64,000 nt of DNA from Eggerthella lenta DSM 2243 (GCF_000024265.1 NC_013204.1:2670501-2734500); one strand, 5' to 3'. Numbered from the stretch's first letter, positions 24,066-33,588 are shown. Notes: a model not told the origin generated them from the letters alone. Translations and numbers: made by a program.

Positions 24066-25763
24066 ATGGATATCAACCGCAGGAATTTCTTGAAGGGCGC
24101 GCTCGTCACCGGCGCCGCCGCAGCCGCCGCCGTCGCGCTTCCGGCATGCAGCCCGGCCGCATCGTCCGACGCATCCGACGCCAAGAGCTCGTCGAAGGGC
24201 GGCGAGACGACCGGCGCGAAGCATACGTGGGAAGTCGCGCCCGAGCCCATCGCCGACATCGCCGAGACGCAGGACTTCGACGTGGTGGTCGTAGGCGCGG
24301 GTCTGGCGGGCATCAACGCCACCGAAGCCGCCGCCCGCAACGGCGCGAAGACGGTGGTCATCGAGCGCAACACCACGTTCTCCGTGCGCGGCGTGGACGT
24401 GGGGCACATCGGCAGCAAGCACCACAAATCGAACGGTTTCGACCTCGACCCGCGCGTGGCTGCGCGATTCCTGCACCAGGCGTCGCACCAGACCACGAAC
24501 TACGACCTCATCTACGTGTGGGCGTCGCGCTCCGGCGAGGTGTTCGACTACATCGAGGATCTGGGATCCAAGAACGGCGTGAGCATGGTGCCCGCGCTGT
24601 CCGGCACCGCGAAGTACGGCAACTGGTCCACGCTGTCCGACCGTTGGCGCGTCTATCCCGATGCCGTCTCCTTCGTGCGCGGCGGCGAGACGTACGACAT
24701 GCGCGATGACGGCCAGCCGGTCAACGTGACGCTGGGCGAGCTCGTGTACAACTCCGCCGTGGACAACGGCGCCGAGTTCGTGTTCGAGGCGCGCGCCGAG
24801 CAGCTGGTGGGCGACGCGGCAAGCGGCATCACCGGCGTCGTCGCCACCACGAAGGACGGCAAGCACGTGCAGTACAACGCCAAGAAGGGCGTGATCCTGG
24901 CCACGGGCGACATCGGCGGCAACCAGGAGATGGTCGACGCGTTCTGCCCCATCTCGAACCGCTCGGACTCCAACTGCTACGCGCCGGCCGGGTTCAACAA
25001 CGGCGACGGCCTGCTCATGGGCATGTGGGCCGGCGCGGCCATGTCGAAGAGCGAAGCCGCCCCGATGATCCACCAGTTCACGCTGGACACGCTCGAGTTC
25101 AACCTGACCTCGTTCATCATGAGCTGGCTTGCCGTGAACGCCAACGGCGAGCGCTACGGCGCCGAGATGCCCTTCGAGCCCATGCTGACGAACGCCCGCA
25201 TGAACACCCCGGGCAACGTGGCCTGGTCCATCTTCGACTCGGACTACGAGACCTACATCATGCAGCAGCAGCCCGAGCGCTACGATCGCTTCACCGACGG
25301 GCTGGACGCCGTCATGGAGAAGTGGCTGGGCAACGGCAAGCTGATCAAGGCCGACACGCTGGATGACCTGGCCAAGCAGCTGGACATCCCGGCCGACACG
25401 TTCAAGGCCACCGTCGAGCGCTACAACAGCATGGCCGAGGCCGGCGAGGACGTCGACTTCGACGTGCCCGCGCAGTGGCTCGCGCCCGTGAAGACCGCGC
25501 CGTTCTACGCCACGAAGAACGTGTGCTCCACGCTGACCATCCCCTTCGGCCTCCACGTGAACGCCGACTCCCAGGTGCTCACCGCCGAGGACGAGCCGAT
25601 TCCCGGCCTGTTCGCCATCGGCAACGTGCAGGGCGACTTCTTCGGCAAGGACTACCCGGTGCACTGCCCCGGCGTCAGCCACGGCCGCTGCGTGACGTTC
25701 GGCCAGCTGGTCGGCGAAGCTTGCGCCAAGGACACGACCATCGGCGAGCTCGACTTCGCCTAA
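24066..25763 (+). CDS. Tat-exported FAD-binding fumarate-reductase-like flavoprotein
   Basis: A 565-residue exported reductase. The signal peptide has the Tat motif NRRNFLKG (Arg5-Arg6) and then LPACSP, a lipobox that would anchor it outside the membrane. The FAD domain starts DVVVVGAGLAGINATEAA (near 77) and closes with PIPGLFAIGNVQGDFFG and GVSHGRCVTFGQLVGE. It belongs to the fumarate/urocanate reductase flavoprotein family, but has no N-terminal CXXCH heme domain, so electrons must come from another carrier. The substrate is unknown; the family in gut Coriobacteriia includes many xenobiotic and dietary-compound reductases. Start chosen at the Tat signal, with GAAGGGG upstream. Confidence 0.9.
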   Translation: MDINRRNFLKGALVTGAAAAAAVALPACSPAASSDASDAKSSSKGGETTGAKHTWEVAPEPIADIAETQDFDVVVVGAGLAGINATEAAARNGAKTVVIERNTTFSVRGVDVGHIGSKHHKSNGFDLDPRVAARFLHQASHQTTNYDLIYVWASRSGEVFDYIEDLGSKNGVSMVPALSGTAKYGNWSTLSDRWRVYPDAVSFVRGGETYDMRDDGQPVNVTLGELVYNSAVDNGAEFVFEARAEQLVGDAASGITGVVATTKDGKHVQYNAKKGVILATGDIGGNQEMVDAFCPISNRSDSNCYAPAGFNNGDGLLMGMWAGAAMSKSEAAPMIHQFTLDTLEFNLTSFIMSWLAVNANGERYGAEMPFEPMLTNARMNTPGNVAWSIFDSDYETYIMQQQPERYDRFTDGLDAVMEKWLGNGKLIKADTLDDLAKQLDIPADTFKATVERYNSMAEAGEDVDFDVPAQWLAPVKTAPFYATKNVCSTLTIPFGLHVNADSQVLTAEDEPIPGLFAIGNVQGDFFGKDYPVHCPGVSHGRCVTFGQLVGEACAKDTTIGELDFA

Positions 25764-25820
25764 GCGCGAGCGACCGACCCACGAAGGCGGGACCCCTCCC
25801 TCTTCCGCCTTCTTCTCGAT

Positions 25821-25844
25821 GCGGCCGTCCTCCGGGGCGGCCGC
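25821..25844. terminator. Terminator-like hairpin after the flavoprotein gene
   Basis: Stem GCGGCCG/CGGCCGC (25821-25827 / 25838-25844) with a 10-nt loop, followed by GGTCGTTTC. It also lies beyond the 3' end of the convergent kinase gene. Confidence 0.45.
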
Positions 25845-25891
25845 GGTCGTTTCGCGGCCCACAGGGTTCCCGCCGATACCGGAGGCCCTTG

Positions 25892-26821
25892 TCAGCCGAT
25901 CGCCGCCAGCTCCAGCCGCAAGCACAGCCAGCGCTCGCCTTCGCGCTGTTCCAGGCACGCGTCCAGCGTGCCGCCCATCTGCCCGACCAGCGAGCGCGCG
26001 ATGGCCAGCCCCAGGCCCGACCGCTCGCCCGAGCGCGCCGCGTCGGCGGTGTAGAAGGGCTCGAACAGCCGTTCGACCTCGCAGGAGAACGCCGCGTCGA
26101 CATCGTTCGCGAACGTCGCCGTCACGCGGCCGCCGAGGGCCTCCCCCACCTCCACGTCGAAGGTCGAGCGCGCGTACTTGCCGGCGTTGTGCACGAGGTT
26201 CTCCACCACCCGCTCCAGCGCGCCCTCGTCGCCCCGCACGCGAACCGGCCGGTCGGGCACGCGCAGGCGCACTTCCAAACCGCGCTCCTCGAACAGTCGG
26301 TAGCGCCCCGCCACCGACTCGCGCACCAAACGGCCCGCCTCCACCGGCTCGCACGCCAGCGGCGCATCCTCGTTGCGTGCCTGTGACAGCTCGTAGAACT
26401 GCGCGATCAGCCGCTGCAGCGCGTCGGCTTTGCGGCGCACCGTGGCAAGCGACGCGCGCGTATCGGCGTCCATGCCCTCTTCATCCAGAAGCGCCAAGTA
26501 CCCCACGATAGCCGTCAGCGGCGTGCGGAGGTCGTGGCTGATGGATTCCACCTGGGCCTTCAGCTCGGCCTCGTGGCGCGCGTACGCAACCCCCTGCTCG
26601 CGCACGGCCGCAAGCGCATGGTTCACGGTGCCCAGCAGCGCCTCCAAGTCCTTGTCGGGCTGCGGCAGCTTCACGATGCGGTTGTCCTCGAGGCCGCGCA
26701 CGATTTCGGCCAGCTCGCCGTTCGCCCGCCGAAGCGAGCGCTTGAGCAGCGCACAGCGCACAGCGAAGAACACCGCCGCTCCCAGCGCCAGAACCGCCAC
26801 CGCCCCGAGGACTGCCGTCAT
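25892..26821 (-). CDS. Sensor histidine kinase
   Basis: A 309-residue kinase with one N-terminal membrane helix (about 1-22) and a short linker, no extracellular sensor domain. H-box SISHDLRTPLTAIVG (near residue 95), N-box ENLVHNAGKYA, and G-box GERSGLGLAIARSLVGQMGG are all present. The lack of a sensor domain and the linkage to an ABC-2 transporter resemble BceS-like kinases that read the transporter state, although BceS normally has two helices. It is the last gene of a minus-strand unit with ABC genes and the response regulator. Confidence 0.92.
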   Translation of the reverse strand: MTAVLGAVAVLALGAAVFFAVRCALLKRSLRRANGELAEIVRGLEDNRIVKLPQPDKDLEALLGTVNHALAAVREQGVAYARHEAELKAQVESISHDLRTPLTAIVGYLALLDEEGMDADTRASLATVRRKADALQRLIAQFYELSQARNEDAPLACEPVEAGRLVRESVAGRYRLFEERGLEVRLRVPDRPVRVRGDEGALERVVENLVHNAGKYARSTFDVEVGEALGGRVTATFANDVDAAFSCEVERLFEPFYTADAARSGERSGLGLAIARSLVGQMGGTLDACLEQREGERWLCLRLELAAIG

Positions 26822-26846
26822 TGCCGCATCCTTTCCCGTCGCGCCC

Positions 26847-27620
26847 CTACAGCTCCCTCTTGCTTGCGCGCCACAGGCCCGCGATGCCGAACACCGCTAC
26901 GCCTGCGAACCCCGCGATCAGGCACTTCGCCAAACCCGCCGGCGTGTCCCACAGAAACTCGGCCAGGCCGCTCTGGTTGATGGCCACCTCGTTGGAGAAG
27001 AAGTTGTACGGCAACCAGCTGGCCAGCGCGCCCACCGGCTCCACGACCATTCCCACCGCGTGCAGCGCCGAAGGCACGATGGCCACGATGGCCAACCACA
27101 CCAGAAACGCAGCGCTCGTCTTCGGCAGCACGGAGCACACCGCAACGCCCAGCACAACGCAGGCGACGGTGAACGGCAGCGCCGCCGCCACGCCCTTGAG
27201 CAGGATGGGCACCGCGTCTGCGGGCCCCTCCAGCAGCAGCACGGCGCTGCCCACGTACACCGCCAGGATCACCATCATGCTGGCCAGCCCCAGCCCCGTG
27301 GACACAAGACACTTGCCCACGAACAGATCGCGTCGCGAGCAGCCGTCCGCGACGGCGTTCTTGAACGTGCCGTCCTTCCTATCGTCGGCGAACAGCACCC
27401 AGACGAGCAGCCCCGCCAGCAGAAACAGCGAGGGCAGCATCGAGATCAGATTGCTGAGCGAGAACCGCACGGTGGCGTAGGGGAAGTCGGGCGTGCTCGC
27501 CATCGCCCACAGCAATACGCTCGACAACAGCACGATAGCGCACAACACGCCGGTGAACAGGTACAGCTCCCGGCCGTGCACGATGCGGTAGAGTTCGCTC
27601 TTCGTGTAGTTCAGCATCAT
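26847..27620 (-). CDS. ABC-2 type transporter permease
   Basis: A 257-residue membrane protein with six hydrophobic helices and a short cytoplasmic N-terminus (MMLNYTKSELYRIVHGRELY), typical of small lantibiotic-immunity or bacitracin-type ABC-2 permeases. The start overlaps the ATPase stop by 4 bp (ATGA). The motif FADDRKDGTFKNAVADG between helices 2 and 3 is a coupling-helix feature of this family. Its substrate is not known; peptide antibiotic export or self-protection is an inference from the two-component neighbours. Confidence 0.88.
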   Translation of the reverse strand: MMLNYTKSELYRIVHGRELYLFTGVLCAIVLLSSVLLWAMASTPDFPYATVRFSLSNLISMLPSLFLLAGLLVWVLFADDRKDGTFKNAVADGCSRRDLFVGKCLVSTGLGLASMMVILAVYVGSAVLLLEGPADAVPILLKGVAAALPFTVACVVLGVAVCSVLPKTSAAFLVWLAIVAIVPSALHAVGMVVEPVGALASWLPYNFFSNEVAINQSGLAEFLWDTPAGLAKCLIAGFAGVAVFGIAGLWRASKREL

Positions 27621-28537
27621 GCGACCCCCTTCTCCTTCAGCTCGAGATAGTACTGCTCGAGCGACATCTTCCTGCGCTCCAGCTTGGACACGTCCATGCC
27701 CGCTCGGACTGCCAGGCCGCTATACGCCTCGATGCCCGCCGCCGGGTCGAAGATGCGCACGGTGCCGTCCAGCAGCACCAGGTAGCGCTCATGACGCAGC
27801 TCCTTCTCCAGCAGCGCGGTGAAGCGCGCGGCATCCGACACGGCGATGTCCACGTAGTCGGCGCACCGCTCTTGCAGCGTGCGCGCGCTCACCTGCTCCA
27901 CCACGCAACCCCGTTTCAGGAACGCGTAGGTCGTGGCCATCTGCTCGAGCTCCGCCAAGTGGTGGCTCGATATCACGATGGTAATGCCCTTGTCGCGGTT
28001 GAGCCCTTGGAGGAACGCGCGCATCTCCACGATGCCGCTGGGGTCGAGGCCGTTCGTGGGCTCGTCGAGGATCAGCACCTCCGGCTCGCCCAAAAGAGCC
28101 ATCGCCAAACCAAGACGCTGCTTCATGCCCAGGGACAGCGTGCGGCAGCGCCGATCCTTCGCATACGCCAGCCCCACGGTGTCCAGCACGCGCGCCACCG
28201 CGTCCTTGCCCGGCACGCCCTTGCGTATGCGGCAGCATTCCAGGTTCTTCTCCACGCTCAAACCCGGATAGAAGCCGGGGCTCTCGATGATGGAGCCGAT
28301 GCGCGTGCGCTGGCGCTCCAACTCGCGCGGCTCGTGCGCGCCGAACAGGCGCACCTCGCCCTCCGTGGGAAACGCCAGCCCGCACAGCAGCTTGAACAGC
28401 GTCGTCTTGCCCGCGCCGTTGTCGCCCACCACGCCGAATATGTCGCCGCGGCGGACGCTCACGTCCGCGTCGTACAGCGCGCAGACGTCCCCGCCGTAGC
28501 GTTTCGTCAGCCCCCTCGTCTCGATCACCGTGTCCAT
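27617..28537 (-). CDS. ABC transporter ATP-binding protein
   Basis: A 306-residue ATPase: Walker A VVGDNGAGKTTLFKLL (near residue 37), signature LSLGMKQRLGLA, Walker B VLILDEPTNGLDPSG, and switch His in IVISSHHLAELE. The signature has LSLGM in place of LSGGM, common in this BcrA/CcmA-like branch. About 75 residues after the nucleotide-binding domain resemble the usual C-terminal accessory region. The partner permease overlaps its end. Transcription probably starts in the 109-bp gap to the response regulator. Confidence 0.9.
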   Translation of the reverse strand: MDTVIETRGLTKRYGGDVCALYDADVSVRRGDIFGVVGDNGAGKTTLFKLLCGLAFPTEGEVRLFGAHEPRELERQRTRIGSIIESPGFYPGLSVEKNLECCRIRKGVPGKDAVARVLDTVGLAYAKDRRCRTLSLGMKQRLGLAMALLGEPEVLILDEPTNGLDPSGIVEMRAFLQGLNRDKGITIVISSHHLAELEQMATTYAFLKRGCVVEQVSARTLQERCADYVDIAVSDAARFTALLEKELRHERYLVLLDGTVRIFDPAAGIEAYSGLAVRAGMDVSKLERRKMSLEQYYLELKEKGVA

Positions 28538-28614
28538 GGAATCGTTTCTCCCTTTCTTCCGCTTGCCTTGTCGTCTTGGGGAAACGATACGATGCAGCCT
28601 GGAAATAAGTCCTC

Positions 28615-28640
28615 AAGAAAGGTTAAGGAAAGCGTAAAGG
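28615..28640 (-). promoter_or_regulatory. Direct repeats before the ABC ATPase gene, possible response-regulator site
   Basis: Read on the minus strand, the unit CTTTmC repeats at about 10- to 11-bp intervals (CCTTTACG, CTTTCCTTAAC, CTTTCTTGAGG), 80-105 bp before the ATPase start. Tandem sites of this period are typical for OmpR-type regulators such as the neighbouring one. Confidence 0.4.
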
Positions 28641-28646
28641 CCCGCA

Positions 28647-29360
28647 TCATGCCAGCTTGAAGCCGATGCCCCACACGGTTTTGATGTAGTCGCCCGCCCC
28701 TCCGGCCGCCGCCAGCTTCTTGCGGATGTTGCTGACATGCACGTTGACGGCGTTCTGCTCGCCGTAATAGCCGTTTTTCCACACCAGCTCGTACAGCAGC
28801 TCGCGCGAGAACACCTTGTCGGGCGAGCGCATGAGCACGTGCAGGATGTCGAACTCGTGCGCGGTCAGCGCCACCTCGGCATCCCCGAGCGTCACGCGGC
28901 GGCGCGCGACGTCCAGCCGCAGGTCGCGATGGACAAGCGCCTCGTCGTCGGGGCAGACGCCGCCCGCGCCCGCAGCCGCGCTCGCTCCCGCAGCGCGGCG
29001 CAGCACCGCATGAATGCGCGCGGCCACCTCGTCGGGGTCGAAGGGCTTCGTCACGTAGTCGTCCGCGCCGGCCGCGAGCATGCCCACCTTGTCGGCCGAG
29101 CCCGCCTTCGCCGACACCACGATCACCGGCACGCGCGAGGCCAGCTCGTCGCGCATGCACGCCATCAACGTCGGCCCATCCATGCCCGGCAGCATCATGT
29201 CGAGCAGAACCAGATCGAACGCCGCGCGTTCCATCTGCAGCAGCGCTTCGGTGCCCGAATACGCCTGCACGCAGCCGAATCCCTCGCGCGCGACGATCTT
29301 CGCCAGCAGCGCGTTGATGTCCGCGTCGTCCTCCACGATGAGAATGGTGCGCTCGCCCAC
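28647..29360 (-). CDS. OmpR-family response regulator
   Basis: A 237-residue regulator. The receiver domain (about 4-120) has acidic pair EDD, phosphoacceptor Asp in LVLLDMMLPGMDG, Thr/Ser in VSAKA and Lys in VTKPFDPDE. The winged-helix output domain (about 140-237) has LTAHEFDILHVLMRSPDKVF and VNVHVSNIRKKL. The start is the GTG at 29360, with AAGGAG 7 nt upstream; a much longer upstream frame is a shadow. It pairs with the kinase at 25892-26821 and probably controls the ABC genes between them. Confidence 0.93.
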   Translation of the reverse strand: MGERTILIVEDDADINALLAKIVAREGFGCVQAYSGTEALLQMERAAFDLVLLDMMLPGMDGPTLMACMRDELASRVPVIVVSAKAGSADKVGMLAAGADDYVTKPFDPDEVAARIHAVLRRAAGASAAAGAGGVCPDDEALVHRDLRLDVARRRVTLGDAEVALTAHEFDILHVLMRSPDKVFSRELLYELVWKNGYYGEQNAVNVHVSNIRKKLAAAGGAGDYIKTVWGIGFKLA

Positions 29361-29481
29361 AGCCCGCTCCTTCCGGCGCCGCTCTTCCGTAACCGTTTCA
29401 GGATACCCGAAAGGAAACCGCACGACCACGGAGAGCCGGCGACGCGCTATCATAGCTGCGACCGAACGAAAGGACCGATCC

Positions 29482-29952
29482 ATGACCATCGAAGACCCCC
29501 GCACGCGCAACCCCTTCGACCGCGAGGCGCTCGCCCGCCGCGCGCTGGAGCTGCACGGCATGAAGTACAACTGCGCCCAGGCGGTCGCCTGCACGCTCGC
29601 CCCGCTGATCGGCGCCGACGAGGAGCTGTGCTTCCGCGCTGCCGAGGGACTGGGCGGCGGCATGGGCGGCCTCACCGAAACCTGCGGAGCCGTATCGGGC
29701 GCCGCCATGGCCATCGGCCTGGCGAACAGCAACGGACAAGACGACCGCACCAGCAAACAGGCGACGTACCGCATCGTGCGGAAGCTCGTGAACGATTTCC
29801 GCGAGCAAAACGGCTCCACCCTGTGCCCTGAGCTCAAGGGGATCAAGACCAAGCAGCCCCTGCGCAGCTGCGACGGCTGCATCGTCGACGCGCTCCAGCT
29901 GGCTGCGGACGCCCTGGCCGGCCTCCCCGCCGACAAACCACTCGACGCGTAG
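29482..29952 (+). CDS. C_GCAxxG_C_C family redox protein
   Basis: A 156-residue protein with the family's cysteine pattern: KYNCAQAVACTLAP (near 27), GGLTETCGAVSGAAMAIG (near 62-78) and a C-terminal SCDGCIVDALQLA. The family is named for these cysteines and is thought to be redox-active, possibly membrane-peripheral; its biochemical role is undefined. It stands alone, transcribed away from the response regulator. ATG at 29482 has AAAGGA upstream. Confidence 0.85.
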   Translation: MTIEDPRTRNPFDREALARRALELHGMKYNCAQAVACTLAPLIGADEELCFRAAEGLGGGMGGLTETCGAVSGAAMAIGLANSNGQDDRTSKQATYRIVRKLVNDFREQNGSTLCPELKGIKTKQPLRSCDGCIVDALQLAADALAGLPADKPLDA

Positions 29953-30066
29953 CCGGACGATGCACGCGGTTCGCGTCGTCCGACGAAACGGCGCGCTCGG
30001 CGAACGGGCCATCCGGTATCATGGAGGAGATCGAGACGAAACGCACGCGGAAAGAAGGCGGTCCAC

Positions 30067-31095
30067 ATGTCCCCCATCGCTTCCAACGTCAAGCTGACTA
30101 AGACCCTCAGGACGGTCGCGCTCCTCGCCGCCATCGCGCTCGCAGCCGCCCTCGGCGCCTGCTCTGCTCCGTCCGCGCAAGAAAAGGCGCAGCAAGCGCA
30201 GCCGGAGCCGCTCGTCGTGAACGACACGCCGGCGCCCCCGGTGCCCGACCCCGAGTACATCCTCGTCATCGGCGACGACTCCTGGGAAGAGTACACGCCG
30301 GGCCACGCCGACCTCATGATGCTCATGCGCCTCGATTTCGAGAAGCACCTGATCACGCTCGTCAGCGTGCCTCGCGATACCGCCTACGTTTTCCCTGACG
30401 GCAACACCGCGAAGCTCAACCAGATGCTGACCAACGCCGGTCCCGAAGCGCAGTGCCAAGCCGTGTCCGACGTCGTCGGCGTGGACGTCTCGCAGTACGT
30501 GGTGGTCGGCTTCGACGGGCTGCAGAGCATCGTGGAGCACTTCGGCGGCCTCGACGTGGACCTGCCCTACGGGCTGACGTACAACTTCTACACGAAGGAC
30601 CATCCCGACGAGGTGTACGAAGCCGGGCCGCAGACGCTCACGCCGTGGCGCGCCATGGCGCTGTCACGTGCGCGCACCGGCTACGGCGACACCGGCTACC
30701 AGCAGGAGATGATCCGCCAGGTGGTGGATCGCCAGATGATGACGCGGTTCATCGAGCTGGCGTACGACGACCCTGCGCAGACCGGCGCCCTGCTGACGCT
30801 TCTGCAGGGCTTCGTGGAAACGAACGTGCCGCTCGACGACCAGCTGGCCTGGGCGGACGAGCTGGCAAGTGGCGACGAGATCACCGTGCACAGCACCACC
30901 GGCCCCTACTACGGCGATTTCCTGGAGGAAGCCGGCGGCCTATGGCTCGTGCCCGAAAGCCGCGAGGAATGGAAAGCCGTCATGAAGGCCGTCGACGCTG
31001 GCGAGGATCCGGCCCCCGCCGTGAGCGTCTGGAGCGCCGAGACGGAATCCCCGGAAGCCCCCGTCAGCGTCACCACGGTGATCGACCTGGGGTAA
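30067..31095 (+). CDS. LytR-CpsA-Psr (LCP) family lipoprotein
   Basis: A 342-residue exported protein. The signal peptide ends in LGACSAP, a lipobox, so it is probably a lipoprotein instead of the usual single-helix membrane protein. The LCP domain has LVSVPRDTAYV, KLNQMLTNAG, HFGGLDVDLP and the catalytic/phosphate region ALSRARTGYGD. LCP proteins attach wall polymers to peptidoglycan using polyprenyl-phosphate substrates. The domain is shorter than the common form, and the LytR_C domain is absent. Single gene between the C_GCAxxG_C_C protein and the hydrolase operon. Confidence 0.85.
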   Translation: MSPIASNVKLTKTLRTVALLAAIALAAALGACSAPSAQEKAQQAQPEPLVVNDTPAPPVPDPEYILVIGDDSWEEYTPGHADLMMLMRLDFEKHLITLVSVPRDTAYVFPDGNTAKLNQMLTNAGPEAQCQAVSDVVGVDVSQYVVVGFDGLQSIVEHFGGLDVDLPYGLTYNFYTKDHPDEVYEAGPQTLTPWRAMALSRARTGYGDTGYQQEMIRQVVDRQMMTRFIELAYDDPAQTGALLTLLQGFVETNVPLDDQLAWADELASGDEITVHSTTGPYYGDFLEEAGGLWLVPESREEWKAVMKAVDAGEDPAPAVSVWSAETESPEAPVSVTTVIDLG

Positions 31096-31210
31096 ATCTC
31101 CTCTCGACAAGATAAAAACATCTGCCCGATACCTGGATGAGCCTTGCGTAACGCCCTGCTCGGCAGGGTTCGCTTATGCTACGATGAGGTTCAGAGAAAG
31201 GACGGCATGC

Positions 31211-32233
31211 ATGCCCATCAACAAGGCGGTTCTTGCCGCGTTCAAGGCGGCAACACGGCTTCGGCCCGACATCAGGGAGTTCTACAAAACGCAGCGCCTC
31301 GCCGAGGACGTCAGCGCCAAGCTCGTGCTGCCCAACCCCCGCTGCCGCATCGACGAGGCTTTCGCCACGATGCCCGACGGCTTCGAGGTGCCGCTGCGCG
31401 TGTTCACGCCGCTTGACTTCGATTTCTCGCTGGCCGAGGGGCTGAAGGTATCCGAGGACTCGCGCGGCACCGTCCTGTTCTTCCACGGCGGCGGCTGGGT
31501 GAACGGCACGGTTGACTTCTACATCGACGCGTGCACCACCATGGCCATCCAACTGGAGCGACGCGTAGTGTCGGTCGACTACCGGCGCGCACCCGAACAC
31601 CGCTTCCCTCAGGCGGCCGAGGACTGCTACGAGGTGGCGCGCCAGCTGTACGCGGGCACGCTGCTGGAGGATGTCGACCCCGAGAACGTGGTGCTGTTCG
31701 GCGACAGCGCGGGCGGCAACCTGGCGGCAGTGCTGTCGCTCATGGCGCGCGACCGCGGCGACTTCCAGCCGCGCACGCAGATGCTGCTGTACCCCGTCAC
31801 GTACAACGACCACGACCCGTTCACGTCGTGGTTCGACTCGGTGCGCGAGAACGGCGAGGACTACCTGCTCACCTGGCGCGACATCGAGGGCTACATGGAC
31901 CTGTACCGCTCGGCGCCCGCCGATTTCGACGACCCCTACTTCGCGCCGCTGCTCGACCCCGACCTGTCGCGGCAACCGCGCACGCTGGTCATCAGCGCCG
32001 AGTACTGCCCGTTGCGCGACGAGGGAGAAGCGTACGCGGCGCGGTTGGAGCTGGAAGGCGACCAGGAGGTGCAGTGCTACCGCATGCTCGACGCCGTGCA
32101 CGGCTACCTTCTGTATCCGTCGGTGCTCAGCCTGGTCAAGGACACGTACCGCATCATCAAGCATTTCTTGGACGGCGACGATCTCACGCAGGAGGGCGAA
32201 CCCGCATGGCTCGGGATACTTGGTACCGACTAG
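31211..32233 (+). CDS. Alpha/beta hydrolase of the hormone-sensitive-lipase family
   Basis: A 340-residue esterase-like enzyme. Oxyanion motif FFHGGGWVNG (near residue 98), nucleophile Ser in FGDSAGGNLAA (near 165), and late Asp/His (LRDEGEAYA; DAVHGYLLYP) complete the triad. The best start is the ATG at 31211, with GAAAGGA about 10 nt upstream; an in-frame ATG at 31184 is possible. The 3' end overlaps the acyltransferase gene by 28 bp. The trio hydrolase, HxxxDG acyltransferase and zinc-ribbon membrane protein suggests assembly or trimming of an acylated lipid or ester. Confidence 0.88.
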   Translation: MPINKAVLAAFKAATRLRPDIREFYKTQRLAEDVSAKLVLPNPRCRIDEAFATMPDGFEVPLRVFTPLDFDFSLAEGLKVSEDSRGTVLFFHGGGWVNGTVDFYIDACTTMAIQLERRVVSVDYRRAPEHRFPQAAEDCYEVARQLYAGTLLEDVDPENVVLFGDSAGGNLAAVLSLMARDRGDFQPRTQMLLYPVTYNDHDPFTSWFDSVRENGEDYLLTWRDIEGYMDLYRSAPADFDDPYFAPLLDPDLSRQPRTLVISAEYCPLRDEGEAYAARLELEGDQEVQCYRMLDAVHGYLLYPSVLSLVKDTYRIIKHFLDGDDLTQEGEPAWLGILGTD

Positions 32234-33588
32234 ACAACGTCGGCAAGTTCTACTCGTCCCAGGCGGGCAGCTCGGCCCAGACGGTGTTCCGCTACGCAGC
32301 CACCATGCAAGACGATGTGGATCCCGCTGCGCTGCAGCATGCCCTCGAGAAGACGGCAGGCGTCTTCCCCAACTTCAACGTCTGCCTGCGCAGCGGCATG
32401 TTCTGGCACTACCTTGAACAGTCCGCCCAGGTCCCCGTCGTGCAGCAGGAGAACCTCCCCATCTGCTACGGACTGCACGTCCACGCGAAAAGCGTGCTGT
32501 TCCGCGTCAGCTACCACGCCGCGCGCATCAACCTCGAGGTGTCGCACATCGTGTCCGACGGGCGGGGCTCGCTCAGCTTCTTCAAGGCCCTGCTGCACGC
32601 CTACATCGAGGAGCGCTACGGCGTGAAGGGCGTGCCCGCAGAATACGACGGCTCAGACCACCAGAAGTCCGAGAACAGCTTCGACAAATACTTCGAACGC
32701 GACAAAGCCGCCGCAACGCGGGCACCGAAGGTATACCGGCTGAAAGGCTGGCGCGACGAGGCCGATCCCACGTTCTTCGAGTACCACCTCCCCGCGAAGC
32801 GCGTGCTCGCCCTGGCGCGCAGCTGGGACGTAGGCGTGACCGCGCTCGTGATCGCCGTCATCATGTGCGCCATCCGCGCCGAAATGCCGCGCCGCGACCG
32901 CAGCCGCGCCATCCGCATGGACGTGCCGGTCGACCTGCGCCAGTTCTTCAAATCCACCACCGTCAAGAACTTCTTCGGGCTGGCGTTCGTATCCTACGTG
33001 CCCGGCGACGAGGACGAGCCGGTGGAGACGATCGCCCGCATCGTGCAGGATCAGCTGAAAACCGCCACGCAGGCCGAAGAGCTCAAGAGCCGCATGAACC
33101 GCATGATCGCGCTGGAGAAGAACCCGCTTCTGCGCCTGGCGCCGCTGTTCGCGAAGGACTTCATCCTGGGGCTGGCGAACCGCCTGGCCGCGCGCGACGT
33201 GACCACCACTATGTCGAACCTCGGCCCCATCCGCATCGACGAACGCCTGGCCCCCTATATTCGCGACGTCAACATCCTGACCTCGACCACCGGCCTGAAC
33301 TTCCTGATGTGCGCGTTCGGCGACGATCTGAGCATCGGCATCTCCACGGTGTACTCGAACCCGGACGTCATCAAGAACATCTGCAGGTTCTTCTCCGGCC
33401 AAGGCATCGAGGGGCGCATCAACATCAACAAGACAAAAGAAGAGGTGGCGGAAGACCGTCTTGAAGCCAAGATCGAGGCCTCGGTGAAGCGCTGGGGAGG
33501 GCAAACCCCCGCACGCGAAGGCGCGAGCGCGAAGAGCGAGGCGCCGGCGCACAACGAGACGGACGCGAGGGAGGACGACGGCCGATGA
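32206..33588 (+). CDS. Alcohol acetyltransferase / condensation-like acyltransferase (HxxxDG)
   Basis: A 460-residue protein of the CoA-dependent acyltransferase superfamily. Motif SHIVSDGRGSLSF (near residue 118) supplies HxxxDG, and the second half contains RMDVPVDLRQFF and TTTMSNLGPIRI, as in alcohol acetyltransferase and PapA-like enzymes. The last 40 or so residues are Lys/Glu/Ala-rich and probably disordered. The start at 32206 lies inside the hydrolase gene with GGAGGG upstream, so translation is coupled. The substrate is unknown. Confidence 0.82.
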   Translation: MARDTWYRLDNVGKFYSSQAGSSAQTVFRYAATMQDDVDPAALQHALEKTAGVFPNFNVCLRSGMFWHYLEQSAQVPVVQQENLPICYGLHVHAKSVLFRVSYHAARINLEVSHIVSDGRGSLSFFKALLHAYIEERYGVKGVPAEYDGSDHQKSENSFDKYFERDKAAATRAPKVYRLKGWRDEADPTFFEYHLPAKRVLALARSWDVGVTALVIAVIMCAIRAEMPRRDRSRAIRMDVPVDLRQFFKSTTVKNFFGLAFVSYVPGDEDEPVETIARIVQDQLKTATQAEELKSRMNRMIALEKNPLLRLAPLFAKDFILGLANRLAARDVTTTMSNLGPIRIDERLAPYIRDVNILTSTTGLNFLMCAFGDDLSIGISTVYSNPDVIKNICRFFSGQGIEGRININKTKEEVAEDRLEAKIEASVKRWGGQTPAREGASAKSEAPAHNETDAREDDGR

